A stretch of 64,000 nucleotides of DNA from positions 372,001 to 436,000 of the forward strand of contig CAVOOW010000005.1 of assembly GCA_963697675.1 (NCBI GenBank), read 5' to 3'. Source of the stretch: CAVOOW01 sp963697675 (GTDB taxonomy: Bacteria; Actinomycetota; Actinomycetes; JACCUZ01). Every line of letters starts with the position of its first letter. Position 1 is the stretch's first letter. Positions 1 to 8,703 of the stretch are shown piece after piece. The notes beneath the pieces are model-generated. The model saw only the letters and a list, made by a program, of their open reading frames with translations. It was not told where the DNA came from and did no database searches. The position numbers and the translations under genes were made by a program.

Positions 1-598
1 GCACCGTCTGCTCGCCGAACAGGTCGGTCTCGGTCTCCTCGGTGAAGGTCGTCTTGATCGCGCCCGCGCGCGTGCCGCCGATGCCCTTCGCATAGGACTT
101 CACCAGGTCCCAGGCGGTGCCGGTCGCGTCCTGCTCGACCGCGAGGAGCACGGGGACGCCGCGACCGTCGACGAACTGGCGGCGTACGAGGTGGCCGGGG
201 CCCTTGGGGGCGACCATGCACACGTCGACACCGGCCGGCGGCTTGATCAGGTCATAGCGGATGTTGAGCCCGTGCCCGAAGAACATTGCGTCGCCGTCGA
301 CCAGGTTGGGCTCGATGGCCTCGGCATAGAGCTTGCGCTGCACGGGGTCGGGGGCGAGCACCATGACGAGGTCCGCCTCCTCGCACGCCTCGAACGGCGT
401 GACCACGCGCAGCCCCTCCGCGTCGGCCTTCTCGCGGCTCTTCGACCCCTCGGGCAGTCCGACGCGCACGTCGACGCCTGAGTCACGCAGCGACAGCGCG
501 TGCGCGTGTCCCTGGCTGCCATAGCCGAGCACCGCCACATTGCGGCCCTGGATCACGGACAGGTCGGCGTCGTCGTCGTAGAAAAGCTCGGCAGCCAC
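1..598 (-). CDS. ilvC: Ketol-acid reductoisomerase, 3' end outside the window
   Basis: NADPH-dependent isomeroreductase of valine, leucine and isoleucine synthesis; it converts acetolactate or acetohydroxybutyrate to the dihydroxy acid. About 199 residues are present, starting at a GTG and running off the left edge. The N-terminal Rossmann motif GYGSQGHAHALSLR lies near residues 24-37, followed by APDPVQ and the GPGHLVRRQF stretch typical of the family. A purine-rich GAGAGA lies just upstream of the GTG. It follows ilvN by about 48 bases on the same strand, so it is the last gene of an ilvB-ilvN-ilvC operon. The C-terminal metal-binding domain is not visible. Confidence 0.96.
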   Translation of the reverse strand, partial: MAAELFYDDDADLSVIQGRNVAVLGYGSQGHAHALSLRDSGVDVRVGLPEGSKSREKADAEGLRVVTPFEACEEADLVMVLAPDPVQRKLYAEAIEPNLVDGDAMFFGHGLNIRYDLIKPPAGVDVCMVAPKGPGHLVRRQFVDGRGVPVLLAVEQDATGTAWDLVKSYAKGIGGTRAGAIKTTFTEETETDLFGEQTV

Positions 599-646
599 TT
601 TGATTCTCTCTTCGCTCGGGAGGTGAGTCGTACTACTTGTGCGGAG

Positions 647-1168
647 TCATGCAGAGCGCGTTGCGCGGACACTTCGGTCGGTGATCGAGCGGGCGCCGCG
701 ACCCATCGCCACCATGCCCGACTGCACGAGCTCGCGGATGCCGTAGGGCTCCAGCACACGCAGCAGTGCCTCGAGCTTGTCGACGTTTCCCGTCGCCTCG
801 ATGGTGACGGCGTCCGGCGAGACGTCGACGACCTTGGCCCGGAACAGCTGCACGGTCTCGAGGATGTGCGAGCGGGTCGCAGGCTCGGCACCCACCTTGA
901 CCAGCAGCAGCTCGCGCTGCACGGACACGACGGGGTCGAGCTCGACGACCTTGATGACCTCGACCAGCTTGTTGAGCTGCTTGGTCACCTGCTCGAGCGG
1001 CAGCTCCTCGACGTTGACCACGATGGTCATGCGGGACACGTCTGGGTGCTCCGTGGGACCGACCGCGAGCGAGTCGATGTTGAAGCCGCGTCGGGAGAAC
1101 AGCCCCGCGATGCGGGCCAGGACTCCGGGCTGGTTCTCGACCAGCACAGAGAGGGTGTGTCTGCTCAT
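647..1168 (-). CDS. ilvN: Acetolactate synthase small (regulatory) subunit
   Basis: Regulatory subunit that binds the catalytic subunit IlvB and gives valine feedback control. The 173-residue product starts MSRHTLSVLVENQPGVLARI, the classic opening of an ACT domain (about residues 3-80); GFNIDSLAVG follows, and the C-terminal half is the second regulatory domain of long IlvN proteins. The ATG at 1168 is preceded by a GA-rich stretch. The frame stays open upstream to about 1462, but that extension overlaps the end of ilvB and has no ACT-family similarity. It lies about 107 bases after ilvB and 48 before ilvC. Confidence 0.96.
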   Translation of the reverse strand: MSRHTLSVLVENQPGVLARIAGLFSRRGFNIDSLAVGPTEHPDVSRMTIVVNVEELPLEQVTKQLNKLVEVIKVVELDPVVSVQRELLLVKVGAEPATRSHILETVQLFRAKVVDVSPDAVTIEATGNVDKLEALLRVLEPYGIRELVQSGMVAMGRGARSITDRSVRATRSA

Positions 1169-1275
1169 GATCTGGGGCCCTCGTCTCCTGTCGGGGTCCC
1201 CGCGGAATCGGGAGCGCAGCGAGCGATTTCGTGGGGTGACAATTGTGAGGAACGAGAAATCTTGGGGAATCATGA

Positions 1276-3039
1276 TTACTCGTCCCCGTCCCATCGCGGT
1301 GCCATGTCTCGGGCGATCTGGATCTCGTCGTTGCTCGTGCCGGCAGGCACCATCGGCCACACCATGGCGTCCTGGTGCACCGTGAAGTCGACGACCACCG
1401 GGCGATCGTTGATCGACATGGCCTTGTCGATCGTGGAGTCGACGTCCTCGGTCTTCTCGCACCGCATGCCGACGCAGCCGTAGGCCTCGGCGAGCTTGAC
1501 GAAGTCAGGGATGCGCTCGACCGCGGGCCCGCGTCCGGCACCACCGAGGTCGGTGTTGCTGTAGCGCTGGTTGTAGAACAGCGTCTGCCACTGCCGCACC
1601 ATGCCCAGGCTGCCGTTGTTGATGATGGCGACCTTGATGGGGATGTTGTTGATCGCGCAGGTGGCGAGCTCCTGGTTGGTCATCTGGAAGCAGCCGTCGC
1701 CGTCGATGGCCCAGACCGTGGCCTCCGGACGACCGGCCTTGGCGCCCATGGCCGCCGGCACCGCGTAGCCCATCGTGCCGAGGCCGCCGGAGTTCAGCCA
1801 GGTGCCGGGCTTCTCGTAGGAGATGAACTGCGCCGCCCACATCTGGTGCTGCCCCACGCCCGCCACGTAGAGCGCATCGGGACCGGCGATCTTGCCGAGC
1901 CGCTCGATGACGTACTGCGGGGCCAGCGAGCCGTCGTCCGGGCTGTCGTAGCCCAGCGGGTAGGTGGTGAGCCACTTGTCGAGCTGCGACCACCAGGCCG
2001 CGTAGTCACCTTGGTGGCCGGCTTCGCGCTCGGCCTGGATCGCGGCGATCAGGTCGGTGATCACCTCACGGCAGTCACCGACGATCGGCACGTCGGCCGT
2101 GCGGTTCTTGGAGATCTCGGCGGGGTCGATGTCGGCGTGGATGACCTTGGCGTCGGGCGCGAACGACGAGAGCTTGCCGGTGACCCGGTCGTCGAAGCGC
2201 GCACCGAGGCTGATCAGCAGGTCGGACTTCTGCAGCGCCGTCACCGCGGTCATGGTCCCGTGCATGCCCGGCATGCCCAGGTGCTGCGGGTGGCTGTCGG
2301 GGAACGCGCCGCGCGCCATCAGGGTCGTCACGACCGGGATGCCGGTGAGCTCGGCCAGAACTCGCAGCTCGGCCCACGCCCGCGCCTTGAGCACGCCACC
2401 ACCGACGTACAGCACGGGCCGGCTCGACTCGACCATCAGCCGCGCTGCCTCGCGCACCTGCTTGCCGTGCGGTTTCGCCACCGGGCGGTAGCCGCGCAGG
2501 TCGACCGAGGAGGGCCACTCGAACGACGTCGCCGCCTGCAACGCGTCCTTGGAGATGTCGACGAGCACCGGGCCGGGCCGTCCCGTGGAGGCGATGTGGA
2601 ACGCCTCGGCGATCACGCGAGGGATCTGCGATGGGTCGGTCACCAGGTAGTTGTGCTTGGTGATCGGCATCGTGATGCCACGGATGTCCGCCTCCTGGAA
2701 GGCGTCCGTGCCGATGGCCGCGCTCGGCACCTGGCCGGTCACCGCGACGATCGGCACCGAGTCCAGGAAGGCGTCGGCGATCGGCGTCACGAGGTTGGTG
2801 GCCCCTGGGCCGCTCGTCGCCATGCACACGCCCACCCGACCGGTCGCCTGGGCGTAGCCCTCAGCGGCATGCCCCGCGCCCTGCTCGTGGCGCACGAGGA
2901 TGTGCCGGATGCGGCTGGAGTCCATCAGGGGGTCGTAGAGCGGCAGGATCGCGCCGCCGGGGATGCCGAAGACGGTGTCGACTCCGGCAGCCTCGAGCGA
3001 ACGGACAACGCTCTGGGCTCCGGTCATCTGCTCGGACAT
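1276..3039 (-). CDS. ilvB: Acetolactate synthase large (catalytic) subunit
   Basis: Thiamine-diphosphate enzyme that condenses two pyruvates, or pyruvate with 2-oxobutyrate, in the first common step of branched-chain amino-acid synthesis. The product has 587 residues, normal for the family. The catalytic glutamate is in RHEQGAGHAAEGYA (Glu52). The ThDP/Mg site is the GDG...NN motif beginning at residue 447. An AAGGA sequence precedes the ATG at 3039. An in-frame ATG at 3090 would add 17 residues but lies next to the attenuator hairpin, so I prefer 3039. It heads the ilvBNC operon, controlled by the leader peptide and terminator upstream. Confidence 0.97.
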   Translation of the reverse strand: MSEQMTGAQSVVRSLEAAGVDTVFGIPGGAILPLYDPLMDSSRIRHILVRHEQGAGHAAEGYAQATGRVGVCMATSGPGATNLVTPIADAFLDSVPIVAVTGQVPSAAIGTDAFQEADIRGITMPITKHNYLVTDPSQIPRVIAEAFHIASTGRPGPVLVDISKDALQAATSFEWPSSVDLRGYRPVAKPHGKQVREAARLMVESSRPVLYVGGGVLKARAWAELRVLAELTGIPVVTTLMARGAFPDSHPQHLGMPGMHGTMTAVTALQKSDLLISLGARFDDRVTGKLSSFAPDAKVIHADIDPAEISKNRTADVPIVGDCREVITDLIAAIQAEREAGHQGDYAAWWSQLDKWLTTYPLGYDSPDDGSLAPQYVIERLGKIAGPDALYVAGVGQHQMWAAQFISYEKPGTWLNSGGLGTMGYAVPAAMGAKAGRPEATVWAIDGDGCFQMTNQELATCAINNIPIKVAIINNGSLGMVRQWQTLFYNQRYSNTDLGGAGRGPAVERIPDFVKLAEAYGCVGMRCEKTEDVDSTIDKAMSINDRPVVVDFTVHQDAMVWPMVPAGTSNDEIQIARDMAPRWDGDE

Positions 3040-3093
3040 GGCAGGGAATCCTTTGTCTGGGACCTTGATTGTGTCTGGTCGGTGGGGCACATG

Positions 3094-3116
3094 AAAAACC
3101 CCCCGGCCCGGAGGGG
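3094..3116 (-). terminator. Attenuator terminator in front of ilvB
   Basis: Read on the minus strand this is CCCCTCCGGGCCGGGGGG followed by five T. The arms form a roughly 6-bp GC stem with a six-base loop, an intrinsic terminator. It lies between the Val/Leu-rich leader peptide and ilvB, the arrangement expected for transcription attenuation. A second small hairpin (GGCTG...CAGCC, about 3136-3150) spans the leader stop codon and may belong to the alternative fold. Confidence 0.8.
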
Positions 3117-3144
3117 CAACGAGGGGTGCGTGCGCGGCTGGTGA

Positions 3145-3186
3145 TCAGCCGGCACGCAGGCAAACTACGAGGACGCTGGAGCGCAT
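3145..3186 (-). CDS. ilvBNC leader peptide (attenuation)
   Basis: A 13-codon reading frame encodes MRSSVLVVCLRAG followed by TGA. Four of the first eight codons are Val or Leu (V-L-V-V) and another Leu follows, as expected of a peptide that senses charged branched-chain tRNAs. It ends about 28 bases before the terminator stem. Comparable leader peptides precede ilvB in other actinobacteria. No clear ribosome site is visible; the start may lie at or near the 5' end of the transcript. Function is inferred from composition and position. Confidence 0.75.
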   Translation of the reverse strand: MRSSVLVVCLRAG

Positions 3187-3187
3187 G

Positions 3188-3222
3188 AGGCCACGGTGGC
3201 CTGTGCGGCGATGTCGTGTCAA
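3188..3222 (-). promoter_or_regulatory. Probable ilv promoter with overlapping palindrome
   Basis: On the minus strand TTGACA at 3222-3217 matches a -35 hexamer. About 18 bases downstream is a poor -10 (CACCGT) that overlaps a perfect 15-base palindrome AGGCCACCGTGGCCT (3188-3202) ending directly before the leader-peptide ATG. The -35 is good, the -10 is weak, and the palindrome could be a repressor site or chance in GC-rich DNA. Confidence 0.4.
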
Positions 3223-3355
3223 CCGGCGGGACCCTCCGTCTCATGATCCGGCCTGAATCACCCGATTGCAGCCTCGATCAGAGGCCCGCAAGAGTCGAGT
3301 AAAGAGAGCGTCAAGAAATAAATGGGCACCTTCCCCGGGGGGACGGGGAGATCAG

Positions 3356-4827
3356 ATGAGCGTCCAGGGGGGCGACGACGGCACGCGGTGGGCCGCAAGG
3401 CCTGCTCTTGCCCGCGTACTACGAGTGGTGGTTTTCGCATTACCCGTGGTTGCGGCCGTGGGGGTGTCGTCGCTCGCACATCTGGCGCTGGGTACCGCGG
3501 GGAGCCGGGCCGAACAGGCCTGGCACCTCGCGGTCCTGTTTGCCGTCTCCACTGTCGCGCTGGTCGTGGTCGACCGGCTCGCGCGGCGCGCCCTGCCCCT
3601 GGCCACCCTGCTCGAGCTGAGCATGCTCTTCCCCGACCGCGCCCCCTCGCGGCTGGCCGTCGCGCGCGAGGCCGTGCGCAAACGCCCCGTCGAGGACCAG
3701 CTCGCCCGTGTCCGAGATGCGGGCGCCGAGCCTGCCGTCGCGGCCCGGGAGATCCTCGGACTGGTGGCAGCGATGCGCACCCATGACCGGCCCACCCGTG
3801 GCCACGCCGAACGGGTCCGGATGCTGACCGACCTGGTCGCCGAGGCCATGAACGTCCCTGCCCGGGACCGCGACCTGCTGCGCTGGTCCGCGATCCTGCA
3901 CGACATCGGCAAGCTGCGCGTGTCGCCCGCGATCCTGAACAAGACCCGGCAAGCCCACCGAGGCGGAGTGGGCGCTGCTGCGCGCTCACCCGATGCACGG
4001 CGCGCAGATCGCCGGGGCGCTGCTGCCGTGGCTGGGCGAGTGGGGCGACGTGATCGTCCAGCACCACGAGAGGTACGACGGCACCGGCTATCCCGCAGGG
4101 TTGGCCGGCCGCGATATCAGCCTCGGCGGCCGCATCGTCGCGGTCGCGGACGCCTACGAGGTCATGACCGCGGCCCGCTCGTACCGCCGACCCGTCTCCC
4201 GGGTCGCCGCCCACCGCGAGCTGGTCAAGTGGTCGGGGCGGCAGTTCGACCCCGCAGTCGTACGCGCGATGGTGAGTCTGTCCGCGCCGCGACTGCGCCG
4301 TGCTCAGGGCCTGCTCGCCTGGCTCAGTGACATCCCGATGGTTGCCACCGGCTACGTGCCCGCAGCGACCGTGGCCCGGGTCGTGGGAGTCGGCGCGCTC
4401 GCCACCGGTGCCGCGACCGGCGCCGTCCTGCCCGCAACGGTCGTGACGGCTGCCGCGGTGCCAGCTCACTCCCAGCGAGCCGCCGACAGGTCTGTGGACC
4501 CGACCGGTTCACGCCGGCCGGCCGGCAGCGACAGACCCGGTGACGACGGCGGCCAGCAGGCCGTCCGCGCAGGCCCGCAAGGCAGGCGCCAAGAACGGCC
4601 AGAAGCCCGTCGAGGTCAAGAAAGTCCACCCCGTCGCAGACGGCGGAAGCCCGCTCGCCAAGGTCCCGACGCCGGAGAAGCCACCCAGCCCTGCACCTGA
4701 CAACAGTGGGTCCGACAACAGTGGCTCCGGCAGCAGCGGCTCCGGCTCGTCCGGCAACAGCGGGTCCGGCAGCAGCGGGTCGGGCCACGGCGACTCGGAC
4801 GACATGACCGGGGTCGTTACGGACTAG
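3356..4827 (+). CDS. Membrane HD-GYP domain protein, two frameshifts
   Basis: Likely cyclic-di-GMP phosphodiesterase. Two N-terminal hydrophobic segments (about residues 15-40 and 50-75) precede an HD-GYP domain with ILHDIGKL and, after a frame change, HHERYDGTGYPAG and DAYEVMTA. A further hydrophobic segment and a Ser/Gly/Asn-rich low-complexity tail end the protein. The ATG at 3356 follows GGGGAG. The frame breaks in the CCC at 3945-3947; removing one C restores the family sequence NKTGKPTEAEW. It breaks again between about 4447 and 4540. Both are +1 shifts like the others in this window, so sequence error is more likely than decay. It converges on ilvD, 11 bases away. Confidence 0.8.
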
Positions 4828-4838
4828 CCGCCGGTCGG

Positions 4839-6558
4839 TCAGCCGCAGACAGCACCCTGCGCGGCGGATCCGACGAGCCTCACGTACTTCGCAAGGACAC
4901 CACGGGTGTACTGCGGGGGCAGCGGCGCCCACGTCGCGCGTCGACGTGCCAGCTCGTCCTCGTCGACCAGCAGGTCCAGCGTCTTGGTGTCCACGTCGAG
5001 CCGGATGCGGTCGCCGTCGGCGACCAGGGCGATCGGTCCGCCATCGACCGCCTCCGGCGCCACATGGCCCACACACAGGCCGGTGGTGCCGCCGGAGAAA
5101 CGTCCGTCGGTGAGCAGCAGGACATCCTTGCCAAGGCCCGCGCCCTTGATCGCGGCGGTGATGGCGAGCATCTCGCGCATACCCGGACCACCCTTGGGTC
5201 CCTCATAGCGGATCACGACGGCGTCGCCGGCCGTGATCGTGCCGTCCTCGAGCGCGTCCATGGCGGCGCGCTCGCGGTCGAAGACGCGGGCGGTGCCCTC
5301 GAACACGTTGGTCTCGAAGCCGGCGGTCTTCACGACAGCACCCTCGGGTGCCAGCGAGCCGCGCACGATCGTCAGCCCGCCCGTGTGGTGCATCGGGTCG
5401 TTGAGCGCGCGGACGCACCTTGCCGTCGATGTCCGGCGGCGCGAGGTCGGCAAGGTTCTCGGCCATCGTCCGACCGGTGACCGTGAGGACGTCGCCGTGC
5501 AGGAGCCCCGCGTCGAGCAGGGCGCGCATGACGACGGGGACTCCCCCGACGCGGTCGACGTCGGTCATGACGTACTGACCGAACGGCTTGACGTTGGCGA
5601 GATGGGGCACCCGCGACCCGATGCGGTTGAAGTCGTCGAGGTCAAGCTCGACCTCGGCCTCGTTCGCGATCGCGAGCAGGTGCAGCACCGCGTTGGTCGA
5701 TCCACCGAAGGCCATCACGACGGCGATGGCGTTCTCGAACGCCTCCCTGGTGAGGATGTCGCGGGCCGTGATGCCCTGCCGAAGGAGCTCGACGACGGCC
5801 TCGCCCGAGCGCCGCGCGAAGCCGTCGCGCCGACGGTCGGTGGCGGGCGGCGCCGCGCTGCCCGGCAGCGACATGCCGAGCGCCTCGGCGGCCGTGGCCA
5901 TCGTGTTCGCGGTGAACATGCCGCCGCACGCGCCCTCCCCCGGGCAGATGGCCCGCTCGATCGAGTCGACGTCGGCCCTGCTCATCAGGCCGCGGGCGCA
6001 CGCACCGACCGCCTCGAAGGCGTCGATGATCGTGACCTGCTTCTCGCTGCCGTCGGAGAGCTTGGCGATGCCGGGCAGGATCGAGCCCGCGTAGAGGAAC
6101 ACGCTGGCCAGGTCGAGACGCGCCGCGGCCATCAGCATGCCGGGCAGGGACTTGTCGCAGCCGGCCAGCAGCACCGATCCGTCGAGCCGCTCGGCCTGCA
6201 TGACGACCTCGACGGAGTCCGCGATGACCTCACGCGACACGAGGCTGAAGTGCATGCCCTCGTGACCCATCGCGATGCCGTCGGACACCGAGATCGTGCC
6301 GAACTCCAGCGGGTAGCCGCCGCCCGCATGCACGCCGTCCTTCGCCGCCTTGGCCAGCCGGTCGAGGCTGAGGTTGCACGGGGTGATCTCGTTCCAGCTC
6401 GACGCGACGCCGATCTGGGGCTTGGCGAAGTCGTCGTCATCCATGCCGACCGCTCGCAGCATGCCCCGGGCGGCCGCCTTCTCCAGGCCGTCCGTGACGT
6501 CACGGCTTCTGGGCTTGATGTCGTGCTTGGTGGCGGGCTGATCCGTCGTCGTGGTCAC
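4839..6558 (-). CDS. ilvD: Dihydroxy-acid dehydratase, one frameshift
   Basis: Iron-sulfur dehydratase making the 2-oxo acid precursors of valine and isoleucine. With the frame repaired the product is about 572 residues, normal length. It carries AGCDKSLPGM and CPGEGACGGMFTANTM, the cysteine motifs of the cluster, and ends with the usual GGPIALVADGDRI and RRATWAPLPPQYTRGVLAKY region. The GTG at 6558 gives MTTTTDQPATKHDIKPRS. Near 5415 one extra base (minus strand GTG-C-GTC) throws the frame; skipping it restores DGKVVRALNDPMHHTGGL. Because the enzyme is essential for branched-chain synthesis and the rest of the pathway is intact, an assembly error is likely. Confidence 0.93.
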
Positions 6559-6623
6559 GCCCGCACCTTACGGCGCGCAGGCTCTGCTTTCACCGTCCAG
6601 GTGCGCTCTGCTCTGCCAGCCTC

Positions 6624-6733
6624 GCGGACGGTTCGCAATGCCTGCACGCCTGCGAACCGTCCGCAAGCATGCTGAACGTGGTCGATCCCGGGCGGGGAGG
6701 CGGGTCAATAGGCTCCGCTGATCACGTTCAGCA
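6624..6733. repeat. REP-like palindromic repeat, copy 1
   Basis: A perfect 14-base inverted repeat (6624-6637 with 6651-6664) is followed by TGCTGAACGTGGTCGA (6670-6685), which is repeated inverted at 6719-6733 with small changes. The core, from GCACGCCTGCGAA through the AACGTGGTCGA arm, recurs almost exactly at 63546-63587. It fills the space between ilvD and the dehydrogenase gene and just enters the 3' end of the latter. Confidence 0.75.
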
Positions 6734-7609
6734 GGGTCTCTCCGTGCAATAGCGCCGCACCTGCTCGGCCACCAGCCGCCGGGCCCGGGGCAGGAACGCC
6801 GAGGTGTTGCCGCCGACGTGCGGGCTCAGCAACAGGCCGGGGGCCGCCCACAGCGGGTGCGCGGCCGGCAGCGGTTCCGGGTCGGTCACGTCGAGCGCCG
6901 CCAGCAGTCTCCCTGTCTCGAGCTCGGCCAGGAGTGCGTCGGTGACCACGACGGGGCCGCGCGCGACGTTGACGAGCAGGGCGCCGTCCCGCATCGCCGC
7001 GAGGAACGACGCATCGACCAGTCCCACGGTCTCGTCGGTCATCGGCACGGTGAGCACGACGACGTCAGCGCGCGGCAGGAGCTCGGCCAGCCCACTCATC
7101 GCTGCGACACCGTCGCGGGCCCGGCGGGCAACGCGCAGGATCGTGCACTCGAAACCTGCGAGCCGGGCCTCGACGGCCGCGCCCACCGCGCCGAAGCCGA
7201 CGATGAGTACGGTGCGGTCGGCCAGCGCCGGGCGCGGCTGCGACGCCCACTCGTGGCGATCCTGCGCACGGACGAACTCGGGGATGCCGCGCAGCGAGGC
7301 GAGCATGAGCGCGACGGCGAGCTCGGCCGTCGAGGCGTCATGCACGCCGCGCGCGTTGCACAACGTCACGCCCTCGGGGACGTAGGGCAGGAAGTTGTCG
7401 ACACCCGCCGTCAGTGTCTGGACCACGCGCAGTGCCGGCATCGACCGCATCACCTCGAACGGTCCCGGCGAGGCGACCATGTAGGGCGGCACGTACAACT
7501 CGACGTCCTCGATCGTGGACGGCGGCTCGCCGTCGCCGTCGTACACGTCGACATCCACACCCGAGGGCATGTCCTCGGCCCACTCGGCGTCGGGCAACCA
7601 CACCCTCAC
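6728..7609 (-). CDS. D-2-hydroxyacid dehydrogenase family protein
   Basis: NAD(P)-dependent dehydrogenase of the D-isomer 2-hydroxyacid family, 293 residues. The nucleotide-binding motif IVGFGAVGAAVEARLAG is in the middle. The catalytic Arg (NVARGPVV), Glu (DVTDPEPLP) and His (SPHVGG) are all visible in order. The GTG at 7609 is preceded by GAGGAGG. It overlaps the patatin gene upstream by four bases (GTGA), so the two are co-transcribed. The substrate cannot be told; glyoxylate/hydroxypyruvate or phosphoglycerate-type activities are common in this family. Confidence 0.88.
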   Translation of the reverse strand: MRVWLPDAEWAEDMPSGVDVDVYDGDGEPPSTIEDVELYVPPYMVASPGPFEVMRSMPALRVVQTLTAGVDNFLPYVPEGVTLCNARGVHDASTAELAVALMLASLRGIPEFVRAQDRHEWASQPRPALADRTVLIVGFGAVGAAVEARLAGFECTILRVARRARDGVAAMSGLAELLPRADVVVLTVPMTDETVGLVDASFLAAMRDGALLVNVARGPVVVTDALLAELETGRLLAALDVTDPEPLPAAHPLWAAPGLLLSPHVGGNTSAFLPRARRLVAEQVRRYCTERPC

Positions 7610-8626
7610 AGTGCCTCCTCGATCCCGCGGCAGGTGCGCAAGTATCCAGCGAAGTCCCAGTCCTGCAGAAATCCCACTGCTGCCGCGCGCCCGGCCGTGA
7701 GCAGCAGTTCCTGCTGCTCCTCGGAGATGCCGAAGTCAACAGGTGACACACCCGAGGTGTCGACGAAAACGCTGCGTACCTGCACGCACGGCTCGTCGAT
7801 GTGTTGCGCGTCGCAGGCCTCGAGCATGGTCTCGACCAGGGACAGCGCGAGCGAGACGGTGCCCCGCACCTCGTGGGTCGACACGCGGCCGGCTTGGCGC
7901 ATCGACAGCCGGACGCCGAACGTCGGCCACCGCGGCGGCCGCTCCATCGGAGCGGTCGAACAGCGAGACGGGAAAGTTGGACAGCACGCTGCCGTCGACC
8001 ATCGTCGAGACGACCGTCCTGCCCGACTCGTCGCGCGATCGAAGCGTCACCGGCTCGAAGAAGAACGGGATCGAGGCAGACGCTCGCACGGCATCGGCGA
8101 CGGACTGCTCGTCGGGGTCGAGCCCGTAGAGCCGATAGTCCCAGGGCCAGCGCACCAGTCGCTTGCGGGAGACGTCGCTGGCCATCACGACCAGGGAGTA
8201 GCGCTGCTCGGGGGGCAGCGAACTGTCGACGTCGGCGACCCTGAGGTCGCCGAACGTCCGCACGCCGAGGTCGGCCAGCGAGCCGGCGACCCAGGCCCGT
8301 AGATAGTCGCCCTCGAAGACGCCGCCGTCGAAGGCCAGCGAGAGCCCGTCGACGACGCGAGCCAGCGGACCCGCCGCCCGACCGACGACTCCGCGGTCGC
8401 GCATCTTGGCGTAGCTGAGCGACCGGGCGATCTCCTCGAGGCGGGACAGCGGCTCCCCCGCGCGCTGCAATGCGACGACGTACGCCCCGACGACCGCACC
8501 GGCAGACGTGCCGGCGACGCGCGGAAAACGGTAGCCCGCCTCGGCGAGCGTCGAGACGGCGCCCACGAGACCGATGCCCTTGACGCCCGCACCCTCGAGC
8601 ACGAGGTCGGCGTGCTTGCCGTCCAT
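7606..8626 (-). CDS. Patatin-like phospholipase, one frameshift
   Basis: Serine lipid acyl hydrolase with a Ser-Asp dyad. The oxyanion loop EGAGVKGIGL (residues 11-20), nucleophile motif GTSAG (Ser41) and the later DGS aspartate motif (MVDGSVLSNFP) are present. Near 7945-7953 the frame changes; skipping one base continues into RPPRWPTFGVRLS and a C-terminal region ending TCRGIEEAL. Full length is about 339 residues. The ATG at 8626 begins MDGKHADLVLEGAG. The 3' end overlaps the dehydrogenase start by four bases. Confidence 0.85.
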
Positions 8627-8703
8627 GGCTGCGACCCTAACGATCGGCTCACGCCTGGCGGTGGTCAGTGGCGATCTGGCCCGACTCCGGGGAGGCTCGA
8701 GGG

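Noticed and set aside
1181..1275. AATCG...CGATT arms in the ilvB-ilvN gap around a GAGCGCAGCGAGCG block
   Set aside because: Only five-base arms; the GC-rich centre is a common actinobacterial sequence and no clear function can be argued.
1168..1462. Upstream extension of ilvN
   Set aside because: Overlaps the 3' end of ilvB and adds sequence without ACT-domain similarity; ATG 1168 gives the normal N-terminus.
3040..3090. Longer ilvB starting at ATG 3090
   Set aside because: It would start against the attenuator hairpin, while ATG 3039 has AAGGA and the family N-terminus.
1375..3144. A 589-codon open frame on the plus strand opposite ilvB
   Set aside because: Composition is His/Arg/Gly/Val-rich without any domain; it is the antisense shadow of a high-GC gene.
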